Below are positions 1-10,400 of a DNA stretch of 64,000 bases, in pieces. Each line of letters opens with the position of its first letter. Positions within the stretch are counted from its first letter, which is position 1. The notes below the pieces were generated by a model. That model was given only the letters and a program-made list of their open reading frames with translations, was not told the origin of the DNA and did no database searches. Origin of the DNA: Pseudomonas putida (GTDB lineage Bacteria; Pseudomonadota; Gammaproteobacteria; Pseudomonadales; Pseudomonadaceae); contig NZ_SMTE01000014.1 in NCBI RefSeq assembly GCF_004357765.1, positions 62,001 through 126,000 on the forward strand, given 5' to 3'. Made by a program: the position numbers and the translations under genes.

Positions 1-1
1 C

Positions 2-328
2 GACGTGGTCGGCGCCTACCTCAACCGACGCATGCGCGAAACCTTCGAGGGTCACCCCCTGGTCGGCGAGGTACGCGGCGATGGCATGCTCTGCGCGGTG
101 GAGTTCATGGCCGACCGCGATGCCCGTACGGCGTTCGACCCGGCGCTCAAGGTCGGCCCGCAAGTGTCGGCGGCTTGTCTCGAGCGCGGGATGATCGCCC
201 GGGCCATGCCCCATGGCGACATTCTGGGCTTTGCCCCGCCGCTGGTGTTGAACCAGGAAGATGCCGACACGATCGTTGCCATCACCCGGCAAGCGGTCGA
301 CGAGGTGGCCGGCAAGGTGCTCGGCTGA
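2..328 (+). CDS. Class III (omega) aminotransferase, C-terminal fragment
   Basis: The frame is open from the first bases to a TGA at 326-328, so about 108 C-terminal residues of a longer gene are present and the start lies outside the window. The sequence resembles the small C-terminal domain of PLP fold-type I class III aminotransferases (omega-amino acid/putrescine-pyruvate type). It has a VRGDGMLCAVEF strand segment, a GMIARAMPHGD segment and a final APPLVLNQEDAD stretch, the usual end of this family. The catalytic lysine and PLP-binding residues are upstream and cannot be seen, so substrate cannot be inferred. It is separated from ppk2 by 72 bases with no strong terminator and has no evident link to the siderophore genes. 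Confidence 0.8.
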   Translation, partial: DVVGAYLNRRMRETFEGHPLVGEVRGDGMLCAVEFMADRDARTAFDPALKVGPQVSAACLERGMIARAMPHGDILGFAPPLVLNQEDADTIVAITRQAVDEVAGKVLG

Positions 329-400
329 GTGGATCAAGCGAAGCGGCAAACCGCCATGGATCGACCATACTGATTCTTCATTCGCCTTCTGGAGAGTGCC

Positions 401-1219
401 ATGGCCAAGTCGTCCAGCAACAAAGACGTGAAACACCAGGCGCAAAAGCTGGGCGGCAAGGCCTATGAGAAGGAACTTCGCAAACTGCACGTGGAGCTGG
501 TCAAGCTGCAGGAGTGGGTGGTCGCCAAAGGCCTGAAGGTGTGCATCGTCTTCGAAGGCCGAGATGGTGCTGGCAAGGGCGGCACCATCAAGGCCATCAC
601 CGAGCGCGTCAGCCCGCGGGTATTTCGGGTGGTGGCGCTGCCGGCGCCGACCGAGCGGGAAAAGACCCAGATGTACGCCCAGCGCTACCTCGGCCACATG
701 CCTTCTGCCGGCGAAGTAGTGATCTTCGATCGCAGCTGGTACAACCGCGCCGGCGTCGAGCGGGTGATGGGTTTCTGCACCGAGGAGCAAGCCGACAAGT
801 TCCTCGCCGTGGTGCCGCTGTTCGAGAAGATGATGGTCGACTCGGGCATCCTGCTCCTCAAGTACTGGCTCGAAGTCAGCCCCGAAGAGCAGACCCGCCG
901 CCTGCAAGATCGTATCAACGATGGTCGCAAGCTGTGGAAGCTGTCGCCCATGGACCTCAAGTCCTACACCCGCTGGGACGACTACACCCGCGCTCGCGAT
1001 GCCATGTTCGTCGCCTCCGATTCGTCCTGGGCGCCCTGGTTCATGGCCCATTCCAATGACAAGCGGCGTGCCCGGCTGAACATCATCAGCCACCTGCTGA
1101 AGCATATCCCTTACCAGGACATCACCGGCGAACAGGTCGCCAAACTGCCCAAGCGCGGCAAGATCGGCAAGTACAAGGCGGTGGCCTATCCCTTCAAGAT
1201 GGTCGACGAACGGTTCTGA
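401..1219 (+). CDS. ppk2: Polyphosphate kinase 2 (PPK2 family, single domain)
   Basis: A 272-residue cytoplasmic enzyme that uses polyphosphate to phosphorylate nucleotides (NDP to NTP, or the reverse), so linking phosphate storage to nucleotide pools. The sequence shows the PPK2 Walker A loop FEGRDGAGKGGTIK near residues 50-63 and the Walker B/substrate motif IFDRSWYNRAGVERVMGF near 108-125. A lid region with RRLQDRINDGRKLWKLSPMD follows. Length and motifs fit a one-domain PPK2. The ATG at 401 is preceded by CTGGAGAG at good spacing. The next gene (SulP transporter) converges on it with only 15 bases between stop codons. The nucleotide preference of the subclass cannot be told from sequence alone. 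Confidence 0.93.
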   Translation: MAKSSSNKDVKHQAQKLGGKAYEKELRKLHVELVKLQEWVVAKGLKVCIVFEGRDGAGKGGTIKAITERVSPRVFRVVALPAPTEREKTQMYAQRYLGHMPSAGEVVIFDRSWYNRAGVERVMGFCTEEQADKFLAVVPLFEKMMVDSGILLLKYWLEVSPEEQTRRLQDRINDGRKLWKLSPMDLKSYTRWDDYTRARDAMFVASDSSWAPWFMAHSNDKRRARLNIISHLLKHIPYQDITGEQVAKLPKRGKIGKYKAVAYPFKMVDERF

Positions 1220-1234
1220 GGCTTTCAGGGCGAT

Positions 1235-2956
1235 CTAAGGCCGCCAGTCGACCCCGGTATCCTCCAGGTATGCGTCCACCGCCGCCCCCACGGTCGGATG
1301 AAACGCCCTTTCGCCAATCCGCTCGAACAGCTCGAAACGCTTCATTTTGTCCTTCACCGGGTCCTTCATCTCGGCGAACTGCAATTCCACGCCGCGTGCC
1401 TCCAGCGCGCGGTCCAGTTCTCCGAGCATGTCCGCCGAGGTGATGTCGATGCTGGTCACCGGCTCGGCTGCGATGACCAGCCGTTGCACCGGCGTGGGCG
1501 AGTCGTCCACCGCCGCCAGCACCGTGCTCTGGAATTGCTCGGCATTGGCGAAGAACAGCGGGGCGTCCCAACGCAGCAGCACCAGCCCCGGAATGCGCCG
1601 GGCCTGTGGATAACGTTTCACGTCATGGTAGCCACGGGTGCCGTCGACTCGCCCGAGCACTGCGTAGTGCGGGCGCCAACCATCCCACAGGAACTCGATC
1701 ACCGAGATCACCACCGCGATGCCGATACCGGGAATGGCGCCGAATACCGCGACCCCGACGAAGCAGGTGCACGACAGCCAGAACTCCCATTGCTGCATGC
1801 GGAAGATGCGCCTGAGGTCGGCGAACTCGAACAGGCTCAAGGCAGCTGCGATCACCACCGCCGCCAGTGCGCTGCTGGGCAGGTCGTGCATCAGGCTGGG
1901 TGCCGTCAGCAACAACACGGTGACCGCCAGCGCGCCGATCACGCCGGTGAGCTGGGTCCTGGCGCCGGCCGCCTCGGCCACCGGCGTACGCGAGGCGCTG
2001 CTGCTGATCGGGATGCCCTGGAACAGCCCGGACGCCAGGTTGGCCACGCCCAGGCCGAACATCTCCTGGTTCGGATTGACCGGGCTTTTCAGACGCGCGG
2101 CGTACGAGCGCGAAAGCACGCTGGTATCGGCGAACGACACCAGCGCCACGGCGATCCCGCCGAGGATCACTTCGACCAGGTCGATGTCGCTCACCCACGG
2201 CAGGGTCAGGCTGGGCAGGCCTTGGGGCAATTCACCGAGCACCTTGACGCCGCGCTGGTCGAGGTCGAACAGGCTCACCGCCAGCGTCGCCAGGACCACG
2301 GCGATGAGAATCCCGGGCAGACGCTTGAACGGTTTGAGCGAGAGGATCAACACCAGGCTGCCGGCGCCGACGGCGAAGCTGGGCCAGTGGCCATGGCCCG
2401 CGAGCAATGCCTGCGCCAGTTGCCACAGGTCGCGCAACGGCCCCTGGCTGTCGAAGGAGATACCCCACAGCTTGGGCAGTTGGCTGATCAGCACGGTGAG
2501 GGCGATGCCGTTCATGTAGCCGTAGCGGATCGGTTTGGACAACAGCTCGGTGATGAAGCCCAGGCGCAGCAAACCTGTGATCACGCAGAAAGCGCCGGCC
2601 ACCAGTGCCATCAGGCTGGCGATGGCGATTGCCCGTTGCGGGTCGTTGGCAGCGTATTGCACCACCACGGCCAGGATCGGTGCCGCCAGCGCCGAGTCGG
2701 GGCCGAGCACGAGGATGCGGCTGGGGCCGAACAGGGCGTAGGCCAGCAGCGGGACGATGGTCGCGTACAGGCCGTAGATCCCCGGCACGCCGGAGGCTTG
2801 GGCGTAGGCGATGCCCACCGGCACCAACAGGCTGGTGAGCACCAGGCCGGCGGCGATGTCCTTGACCAGCCAGGCGGGCTGGTAGTGCAGCAATGTGGCG
2901 AGCCCCGGCAGCCAGCGTTGCCAGTCGACGCGTGAGCGCGGGGAAGTGTCGGGCAT
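1235..2956 (-). CDS. SulP-family inorganic anion transporter with STAS domain
   Basis: An inner-membrane anion transporter (sulfate, bicarbonate or similar) of 573 residues. The first roughly 400 residues are a run of hydrophobic helices, beginning LLHYQPAWLVKDIAAGLVLTSL and including the SulP-typical VPVGIAYAQASGVPGIYGLY segment and a GVANLASGLFQGIPISSSASRT region. A cytoplasmic STAS domain follows at roughly residues 440-560, with LVLLRWDAPLFFANAEQF and ITSADMLGELDRALEARG. I chose the ATG at 2956 because GGAGC lies 8-9 bases upstream; an in-frame ATG at 2998 has no Shine-Dalgarno sequence. The gene is divergent from the siderophore operon and shares its 169-base upstream region. Substrate is not predictable from sequence. 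Confidence 0.92.
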   Translation of the reverse strand: MPDTSPRSRVDWQRWLPGLATLLHYQPAWLVKDIAAGLVLTSLLVPVGIAYAQASGVPGIYGLYATIVPLLAYALFGPSRILVLGPDSALAAPILAVVVQYAANDPQRAIAIASLMALVAGAFCVITGLLRLGFITELLSKPIRYGYMNGIALTVLISQLPKLWGISFDSQGPLRDLWQLAQALLAGHGHWPSFAVGAGSLVLILSLKPFKRLPGILIAVVLATLAVSLFDLDQRGVKVLGELPQGLPSLTLPWVSDIDLVEVILGGIAVALVSFADTSVLSRSYAARLKSPVNPNQEMFGLGVANLASGLFQGIPISSSASRTPVAEAAGARTQLTGVIGALAVTVLLLTAPSLMHDLPSSALAAVVIAAALSLFEFADLRRIFRMQQWEFWLSCTCFVGVAVFGAIPGIGIAVVISVIEFLWDGWRPHYAVLGRVDGTRGYHDVKRYPQARRIPGLVLLRWDAPLFFANAEQFQSTVLAAVDDSPTPVQRLVIAAEPVTSIDITSADMLGELDRALEARGVELQFAEMKDPVKDKMKRFELFERIGERAFHPTVGAAVDAYLEDTGVDWRP

Positions 2957-3046
2957 GCTCGGGGCTCCAACTGGGCGGACAAAAATCACTGGGGCCATCG
3001 CAACAACAGCTTAGCCGCACCGGCCAGGGCCAGAAGCCACCTGGCG

Positions 3047-3071
3047 CTAATTATTCGCCAAGGTCGTTCGT
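3047..3071 (+). promoter_or_regulatory. PvdS-type iron-starvation box upstream of mbtH-like gene
   Basis: The sequence is CTAATT, exactly 16 bases, then CGT. The known PvdS consensus is (C/G)TAAAT-N16-CGT, so there is one mismatch in the -35 element and an exact spacer and -10 element. It ends 54 bases before the ATG at 3126 and faces the NRPS operon. Three other matches occur next to siderophore genes in this window, which supports a functional reading. Confidence 0.72.
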
Positions 3072-3125
3072 CGTTTATGAGAGGCACACCAATGGGTGCG
3101 CTCCACAGATCTGAAGAGGTGTGAA

Positions 3126-3344
3126 ATGGCATTCGATCGCGAAGACGCAGTGTTCAAGGTTCTGATCAACCACGAAGAGCAGTACTCCTTGTGGCCCGCC
3201 TACAAGACCGTACCGCAGGGCTGGCGGGAAACCGGCACCCAAGGGCAGAAGGCCGAGTGCCTGGCCTATATCGAGCAAGTCTGGACCGACATGCGTCCGC
3301 TGAGCCTGCGCCAGAAGATGGAGCAGGACGCCCTGGCCCGCTGA
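3126..3344 (+). CDS. MbtH-like protein (NRPS adenylation-domain chaperone)
   Basis: A 72-residue member of the MbtH family, small cytoplasmic proteins that bind NRPS adenylation domains and are needed for their folding or activity. The family signature is complete: [19 protein letters not shown], then [26 protein letters not shown], with the conserved tryptophans present. An in-frame ATG 30 bases upstream exists, but the ATG at 3126 has GAAGAGG at good spacing and gives the normal family length and N-terminus (MAFDRED). It is the first gene of the NRPS operon, 54 bases downstream of an iron-starvation box and 41 bases before the hydroxylase gene. It probably serves all nine adenylation domains downstream. 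Confidence 0.96.
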   Translation: MAFDREDAVFKVLINHEEQYSLWPAYKTVPQGWRETGTQGQKAECLAYIEQVWTDMRPLSLRQKMEQDALAR

Positions 3345-3385
3345 CCGCCCATTCTCTCGTCGCCGCCTTGCTGGAGATACTGCCC

Positions 3386-4363
3386 ATGAGCGCTGTACTG
3401 ACCCTCGAAACTCGCCCGCTGCCGGGCGTAAAGGGCAACCTGCCCCTGCTGGTCCAGGCCCCCGAGCCGAACATCAACCTGTTCGAGGCGCTGGACCACC
3501 TGCGTCCGCTGGTGGACGAGCACCTGTTGCGCAGCGGCGGTCTGTTGTTCCGCGGCTTCGCCCTGGACGGCGCCGAGCAGTTCCGGCAATTCGCGGCGGG
3601 CTTCGGCGATCCGTTGCTGACCTACGAGTTCGGTTCCACCCCGCGCAGCAACGTCACCGCTGGCGTCTATACCTCCACCGAATACCCGCAGCACCAGCAT
3701 ATCCCGCTGCACAACGAGCAGGCTTATACCAACGAATGGCCGCGGCGCATCTGGTTCTACAGCATGATCGCGGCCCAGCAGGGCGGTGAAACACCGATCG
3801 CCGACAGCCGCGCGATCTACCGCGCCATGCCTGCCAGCATCCGTACGCGCTGGGAGGAAAAGGGCCTGATGTACGTGCGCAACTATGGCAATGGCCTGGA
3901 CGTTGCCTGGGAAGATGTCTTCAACACCGATGACCGGGCCACGGTCGAGGCCTACTGCCGGGCGCGCAACATCCAGTGCCAATGGAAGGACGACGGCGAG
4001 CTGCGTACCCGCCAGGTGTGCCAGGTGACCGCGCGTCATCCGCTGACCGGCGACAATGTGTGGTTCAACCAGGCGCACCTGTTCCACATCTCCAACCTGC
4101 AGCCGGAAGTACGCGAGACGCTGCTCGATATCGTCGACGAGGAAGACTTGCCGCGTAACGTCTACTACGCCGATGGCAGCCCGCTCGAAGACGACCTGCT
4201 GGATGAAGTGCGCGGCGTGCTGGAGGCGCACAAGGTCAGCTTCCCCTGGCTCGCCGGCGACGTGTTGATGCTCGACAACATGCTTACCGCACACGCCCGT
4301 GCGCCCTTCACCGGTCCGCGCAAGGTCGTGGTCGCCATGGCCGGTGCGCACCGCGCCGAGTGA
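3386..4363 (+). CDS. SyrP-like Fe(II)/2-oxoglutarate dioxygenase, probable aspartyl beta-hydroxylase
   Basis: A 325-residue TauD/SyrP-type oxygenase. Related enzymes hydroxylate the beta carbon of aspartate while it is tethered to an NRPS carrier domain, giving the alpha-hydroxycarboxylate ligand of many siderophores. The iron-binding facial triad is visible as HxE at H109/E111 (in PLHNEQAY) and distal H303 (in TAHARAPF). R312 in GPRKVVVAMAG is the likely 2-oxoglutarate contact. The open frame extends upstream to 3191, but the ATG at 3386 has GGAG nine bases upstream and gives a family-like N-terminus. It is a stand-alone enzyme between mbtH and NRPS1. Two modules (2 and 8) have Asp codes, so it must act on one or both; which one cannot be decided here. 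Confidence 0.88.
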   Translation: MSAVLTLETRPLPGVKGNLPLLVQAPEPNINLFEALDHLRPLVDEHLLRSGGLLFRGFALDGAEQFRQFAAGFGDPLLTYEFGSTPRSNVTAGVYTSTEYPQHQHIPLHNEQAYTNEWPRRIWFYSMIAAQQGGETPIADSRAIYRAMPASIRTRWEEKGLMYVRNYGNGLDVAWEDVFNTDDRATVEAYCRARNIQCQWKDDGELRTRQVCQVTARHPLTGDNVWFNQAHLFHISNLQPEVRETLLDIVDEEDLPRNVYYADGSPLEDDLLDEVRGVLEAHKVSFPWLAGDVLMLDNMLTAHARAPFTGPRKVVVAMAGAHRAE

Positions 4364-4390
4364 CCCTGCCGCTCCCCCCCGAATCAACTC

Positions 4391-4415
4391 CGCAGGTGTC
4401 CGGGCGACACCTGCG
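4391..4415 (+). other. Perfect 10-bp hairpin between hydroxylase gene and NRPS1
   Basis: CGCAGGTGTC at 4391-4400 pairs perfectly with GACACCTGCG at 4406-4415 around a 5-base loop. It is followed by TCATT rather than a T-run, so it does not look like a strong intrinsic terminator. It ends 17 bases before the NRPS1 start codon and just before its Shine-Dalgarno sequence (AGGTGA). It could act as an mRNA processing or stability element, or damp translation of NRPS1. Confidence 0.6.
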
Positions 4416-4432
4416 TCATTACAGGTGATGCC

Positions 4433-7400
4433 ATGAATTCCCGTTTCGATGCCGCTGCCACGCTGGTGGAGATTCTGTCGCTGCGCGCCAGTGAATCGCC
4501 GCAGACGGTTGCCCTGCGGTTTCTCGCCGAAGGCAGTGAAACCCCGCTGACGTACCAGGCGCTCGACCGCCAGGCGCGCGCCATTGCCGCCACCCTGGCG
4601 GACCAGGCCCGCCCAGGCGATCGTGCCCTGTTGTTGCTGCCCAGCGGCATCGATTATGTGGCGGCGTTCTTCGGTTGCCTGTACGCCGGCGTGATCGCCG
4701 TGCCGGCCTATCCACCGGAGTCCACCCGTGACCAGCATCTGCAGCGTCTGCAGTCCATCCTCCAGGACGCCGCACCACGGGTGGTGCTCAGCGAGCAGGC
4801 GCTGCTGCCGGCCTTGGCCACGGTCTGCGCAGGTCGCGACCTCGAACTGTTGGCCGTCGATGGCATCGATCCTGGGTGCGCCGATGCCTGGCAAGCGGTG
4901 CTGCCATCGCCAGATGACATTGCCTTCCTGCAGTACACCTCCGGTTCCACCTCGACGCCCAAGGGCGTCGAGGTCAGCCACGGCAACCTGCTGGCCAACG
5001 AGAAACTGATCCGGCATGGCTTTTCCATCGGCGACGGCGACGTGATCGTCAGCTGGTTGCCGTTGTTCCACGACATGGGCCTGATCGGCGGCTTGCTGCA
5101 GCCCATCTACAGTGGCGTGCCCTGTGTGCTGATGTCGCCCAAGTATTTCCTCGAGCGCCCGCTGCGCTGGCTGGAAGCCATCGACCGTTATGCCGGCACC
5201 ATCAGTGGCGGGCCCGATTTCGCCTACCGGCTGTGCTGCGAGCGCATCACCGAGGCGGCGTGCCAGGGGTTGGACCTGAGCCGTTGGCGGGTGGCCTATT
5301 CCGGCTCCGAGCCGATCCGGGCGCAAACCCTGGCACGGTTTGCCGAGCAGTTCGCCGGGCAGGGCTTCGATCCGCAGTCCTATTTCGCCAGCTATGGACT
5401 GGCCGAGGCCACCTTGTTCGTTGCCGGTGGCCAGGCGGGGCAGGGCATTCGCCAGTTGCGCGGTTCGGCGCAGGCGTTGGCGGCCAATCGCTTCGAAGCC
5501 GGCGAGGAAATCGCCCTGATCAGCTGTGGGCGCAGCCAGCCCGAGCACCGCGTACAGGTGATCGACACCCGCACCCTGCAAGCGCTGCCGGCTGGCCAGG
5601 TCGGCGAACTCTGGACCAGTGGTCCGAGCATCGCCCGGGGCTACTGGAACAACCCGCAGGCCACCGCCAGCACCTTCGTCGAGCGCGACGGTTGCACCTG
5701 GCTGCGTACCGGCGACCTGGCCTTCATGCATGAAGACGAGGTGTTCATCACCGGACGTTTGAAAGACATGCTGATCATCCGCGGCCAGAACCTCTACCCG
5801 CAAGACATCGAAAGCCACCTTGAGCTTTCCCTGGACGTGTTGCGCAAGGGGCGCATCGCTGCCTTCCCCTTCACTCACCAGGGCAGCGAAGCCATTGGCA
5901 TCGCCGTGGAGATCGGCCGTGGCACACGCAAGCTGGTCAGCGCCCAAGCGCTGGTCCAGGGCATTGCCGAATGCGTGGCAGAGGTGTGCCAGCAGGCCCC
6001 GGCCCTGGTCATTCTGCTCGAGCCCGGCGCATTGCCGAAAACCTCCAGCGGCAAGCTGCAGCGCTCGGCGTGTCACGCGCAATGGCAGGCCGGTAGCCTG
6101 GCCAGCTATCACGTCTATCTGGCTGGCGCGGCGCCACAGGCGCAGAGCGAGCCGGCATCGGCGCTGGATGCACGGCAGCAGCAAGTGGCCGCGTTGTGGG
6201 GCGAAGTGCTCGAACAGGTGCCCACCGAGCGGGACGCGCACTTCTTCGCCTTGGGCGGCAACTCGATCAGTGCGGTGCAGTTGCTGGCGCGCCTGCGTGA
6301 CCAGTTGGGCATCGAGGTGGCGTTGGCCACCCTGTTCGAAGCGCCCACCCTCGGCGCATTCGTCGAGCGTCTGCCGGCCTTCGCCCCAGGCAAGGCCGGC
6401 GGCGCAGCGGCAGCGATAGCCGCGCTGCCCGAGCAGGCGCCGCGACCGCTGTCGCCGGCCCAGCAGCGTATGTGGTTCATGTGGAAGCTGGACCCGCACA
6501 ACAGCGCCTATACCATTTCCGGTGCGCTGCGCCTGCGCGGTGAGCTGGACGTGGCGCGCATGGCCCAGGCCCTGACGGCCCTGGTCGAGCGTCACCAGGT
6601 GCTGCGTAGCCGCTTCACCGAAACCGAACAGGGCCTGCAGCAACACCTTGCACCGCTGGCCCCGGTAGCGCTGCCGGTGGTGGATCTGCGCGGTCTGGCG
6701 GGCGATGCCCTGCAACAGCAATTGGCACACTGGGACCAAGTGCAGGCGCAGACGCCTTTCGACCTGGAACATGGCCCACTGCTACGGGCTCGTCTGTTGC
6801 AACTGGACGACCAGCGCCATCAACTGTTGCTGAGCATCCAGCACATCGTCGCCGACGGCTGGTCGATGAACATCCTCAGCGCCGAAATCGCCGAGCTGTA
6901 CCGCGCCGCCGCCCAGCAGCAGGCGCCGCGCCTGAAACCGTTGCGCATTCAGTACGCCGATTTCGCCGCCTGGCAGCAACAATGGCTGCAGGGCGAAGAA
7001 TGTGCCCGCCAGTTGCGCTACTGGCGCCAGCGCCTGGGCAGCGAACAACCGCTGCTGGCCCTGCCCAGCGACCGTCCCCGTCCAGTGCGGCCAAGCGGCA
7101 AGGGTGGCCAGGTGACGTTGCAACTGCCTGCGGCGCTCAGCGCCGCGCTGAAGGACCTGGGCGAGCGCTGCCAACTGACCCTGCCGATGGTGCTGCTGGC
7201 CAGCTTCCAGGTGCTGCTCGCACGCTACAGCGGCCAGACCGACATCCGCGTCGGCAGCACCGTGGCCAACCGTAACCGGGTGGAAACCGAGGGCTTGATC
7301 GGCTTCTTCGTCAACATGCTGGTGCTGCGCGCCGACCTGTCCGGTAGCCCTCGTTTCATCGATTTCCTCGCCCAGGTGCGTGATGTCGCCCTGCAAGCCC

Positions 7401-10400
7401 AGGCCCACCAGGACCTGCCGTTCGAGCGTCTGGTGGAAGTCCTGCAGCCAGGCCGTGACCTGGGTTACAACCCGTTGTTCCAGGTGGCCTACGATCATCA
7501 ATGGCAACGCCTGGAAGGCTTCGAGTCGCTGCCGGGCCTGAGCCTGGAGCAGGTCAGCCACAGCCAGCAGGCCAGCCAATTCGACCTGATCCTGCACACC
7601 ACTCAAGCCCAGGGGCAGTTGACCGCCGGCTTCAGCTACAGCGCCGACCTGTTCGATGCCAGCACCATCGAGCGTATGGCCCAGCATTGGTTGACCCTGC
7701 TGCAGGCTGCGGTGGACCAGCCCCATACTGCGGTCGACCAACTGCCCTTGCTCGACCCGGTCGCGCAACAGGCGCTGGTGCAGGCCTGGAACCCCCAGTG
7801 TGGCGAATTCCCAGTACAGCACTGCCTGCACCGGTTGATCGAGGCCCAGGCGGCCCGCGACCCACAGGCCATCGCTGTGGTCGACGGTCGCGAGCGGTTC
7901 ACCTATGGCCAGGTCAATGCCCGCGCCAACAGCCTGGCGCGCCTGTTGCAGAGCCGCGGGGTCAAGCCGCAGATGTTGGTGGGCATCGCCGCCGAGCGCT
8001 CTTGCGAGTTGATCGTCGGTCTGCTGGCCATCCTCAAGGCTGGCGCCGCCTACCTGCCGCTGGACCCTGGCTACCCGGCGGAACGCCTGGCGTACATGCA
8101 GCAGGACAGCGGCATCGAACTGCTGCTGACCCAGCGCGCATTGGTCGGCCAGTTAGCGGTGCAGCCGGGCCTGCAGGTGGTGTGCCTGGACGACACCCAG
8201 GCTTGCAAGGCATTCGCCGACAGCAACCTGGAAGATCTCGCCAGCCCGGCAGACCTGGCCTATTGCATCTATACCTCCGGCTCCACCGGCAACCCCAAGG
8301 GCGTGCCGGTGACCCATGCCAACGTGGTGCGCCTGCTGCAGGCCAGCCAGGGCGAATTCCAGTTCGGCCCGCGTGACGTCTGGACCCTGTTCCACTCCTA
8401 TGCCTTCGATTTCTCGGTGTGGGAAATCTTCGGTGCACTGGCCCTGGGCGGGCGCCTGCTGCTGGTGCCCTACCTCACCAGCCGAGAGCCGCAGGCGTTC
8501 TACCAGTTGCTGTGCGACGAGGGTGTCACGGTGCTCAACCAGACGCCGTCGGCCTTCCGCCAGCTCATCCCCCATGCACTGGCGGCGCCGGCCCAGGCGC
8601 TGAGCCTGCGCTGGGTGATCTTCGGTGGCGAGGCCCTGGACCTGGAAACCCTGACGCCCTGGTTCAATCACTTCGGTGATCAGCGTCCGCGCCTGGTCAA
8701 CATGTACGGCATCACCGAGACCACCGTGCACGTCACCTGGCGGGCGCTGAGCCGTGCTGACCTGGAGCGGCCTGGAAGCCCCATCGGCCAGCCGCTGGCC
8801 GACCTGCAGTGGTACTTCCTGGACGCGCAGATGAACCCGGTGCCACCAGGGGTGATCGGCGAGCTATACATCGGTGGCGCCGGCCTGGCTCGCGGCTACT
8901 GGCGCCGCCCGGGGCTCAGTGCCGAGCGCTTCGTCGCCAACCCGTTCGGCGCGCCTGGCAGTCGCCTGTACCGCAGCGGTGACCTGGCCCGTTACCTGGC
9001 CAATGGTGAGGTGCAGTACCTCGGACGCGCCGACCAGCAGGTCAAGCTACGCGGGTTCCGTATCGAGCTCGGCGAGATCGAGGCGCGCCTGCGCGATGCC
9101 GTGCAGGTCACCGATGCCGTGGTGCTGGTCAGCGAAGACGCCAGTGGCGACAAGCGCCTGCAAGCCTACGTGGTACCTGACCAGACACGCCTTGCCGACG
9201 AGCAGGCCGCCACCGAGAACGCCCTGCTCGATCAGTGGCAGACCGTGTTCGATGCGACCTACGAGATGCCCGAGCAGGTGCGCGGACCGAGCTTCACCGG
9301 TTGGAACGACAGCTATCACGACCAGCCCATCGCCCACGAGCAGATGCAGGAGTGGCTCGACACCACGGTGCAGCGCATCCTCGCCCTCAAGCCTGAGCGA
9401 CTGCTGGAAATCGGTTGTGGCGTGGGCTTGCTAACCCAGCACCTGGCGCCGGTGTGCGAGGTGTACCAGGGCTGCGATTTCTCGGCCTCGGCCATCGCCG
9501 AACTGGGAGCCTGGGCCAAGACCCAGCCGACCCTGCAGCATGTGCAACTGTCGCACCGCCAGGCCACCGATTTTCGTGGTGTGGCGCCGGGCAGTTTCGA
9601 CACCGTGGTGATCAACTCGGTGGCCCAGTATTTCCCTGACGTGGAGTATCTGGTGCAGGTACTCAAGGGTGCCATCAGCGCGGTGGCGCCCGGTGGCCAC
9701 ATCTTCGTCGGTGACGTTCGCCACCTCGGTCTGCTTCCGCTGTTCCATGCCTCGCTGGAACTGGCGCGGGCCCCGGCCCAGATGTCCCTCAAGCAATTGA
9801 AAAGCCGCGTGCGCAAAGCCATCGCCGAAGACAACGAATTGCTCCTGGCACCGGCTTTCTTCACTCAGTTGGCCGAGCAGGTCGAGGGCCTTGGCGGTAT
9901 CAGCATCCAGCTGCGCCGGGGCGCCTGGCACAACGAACTGAGCGCCTATCGCTACGATGCCGTGCTGCAGGTCGGGCAGGGCCAGGGTAACGACAACCCT
10001 GTGCTGGACAGCCGGCGGCTGGGCGATCAGCCGTTGGCCGAGTTGCGTGCCTTGCTGGCCGCCGAGCATCCGCCGGCGCTGCGCCTCGACGGCCTGGCCA
10101 ACCCGCGCCTGGCCCGTGACCTGTTGGCCTGGCAGCGTATCGACAGTGCAAGCGAGACCCTCGATGCAGGCCAGCTGCGTGCACAACTCCAGCAAATGGC
10201 GTTGCCCGACAGCGACCCGCAGGCCTTCTGCGAGCTGGGCGAGGCCCATGGCTACGAGGTGCGTCTGCAGTGGAGCGAGCAGGGCGCGCCGGGACACTTC
10301 GATGTGCTGCTGATCGACCCCCAGCGCTCGGCACTGCACGCCATGGCCCCGGTCACCCAGGTGCGCGCCCCCGGTCAGCACCGCCCCTGGTTGACCCACA

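Noticed and set aside
3266-6772. Very long open frame (over 1100 codons) on the minus strand opposite the hydroxylase and NRPS1
   Set aside because: It is antisense to clear NRPS sequence, rich in Gln, Arg and His with no domain. Such frames are common shadows in GC-rich genes; similar ones lie opposite other NRPSs (for example 19536-23654).
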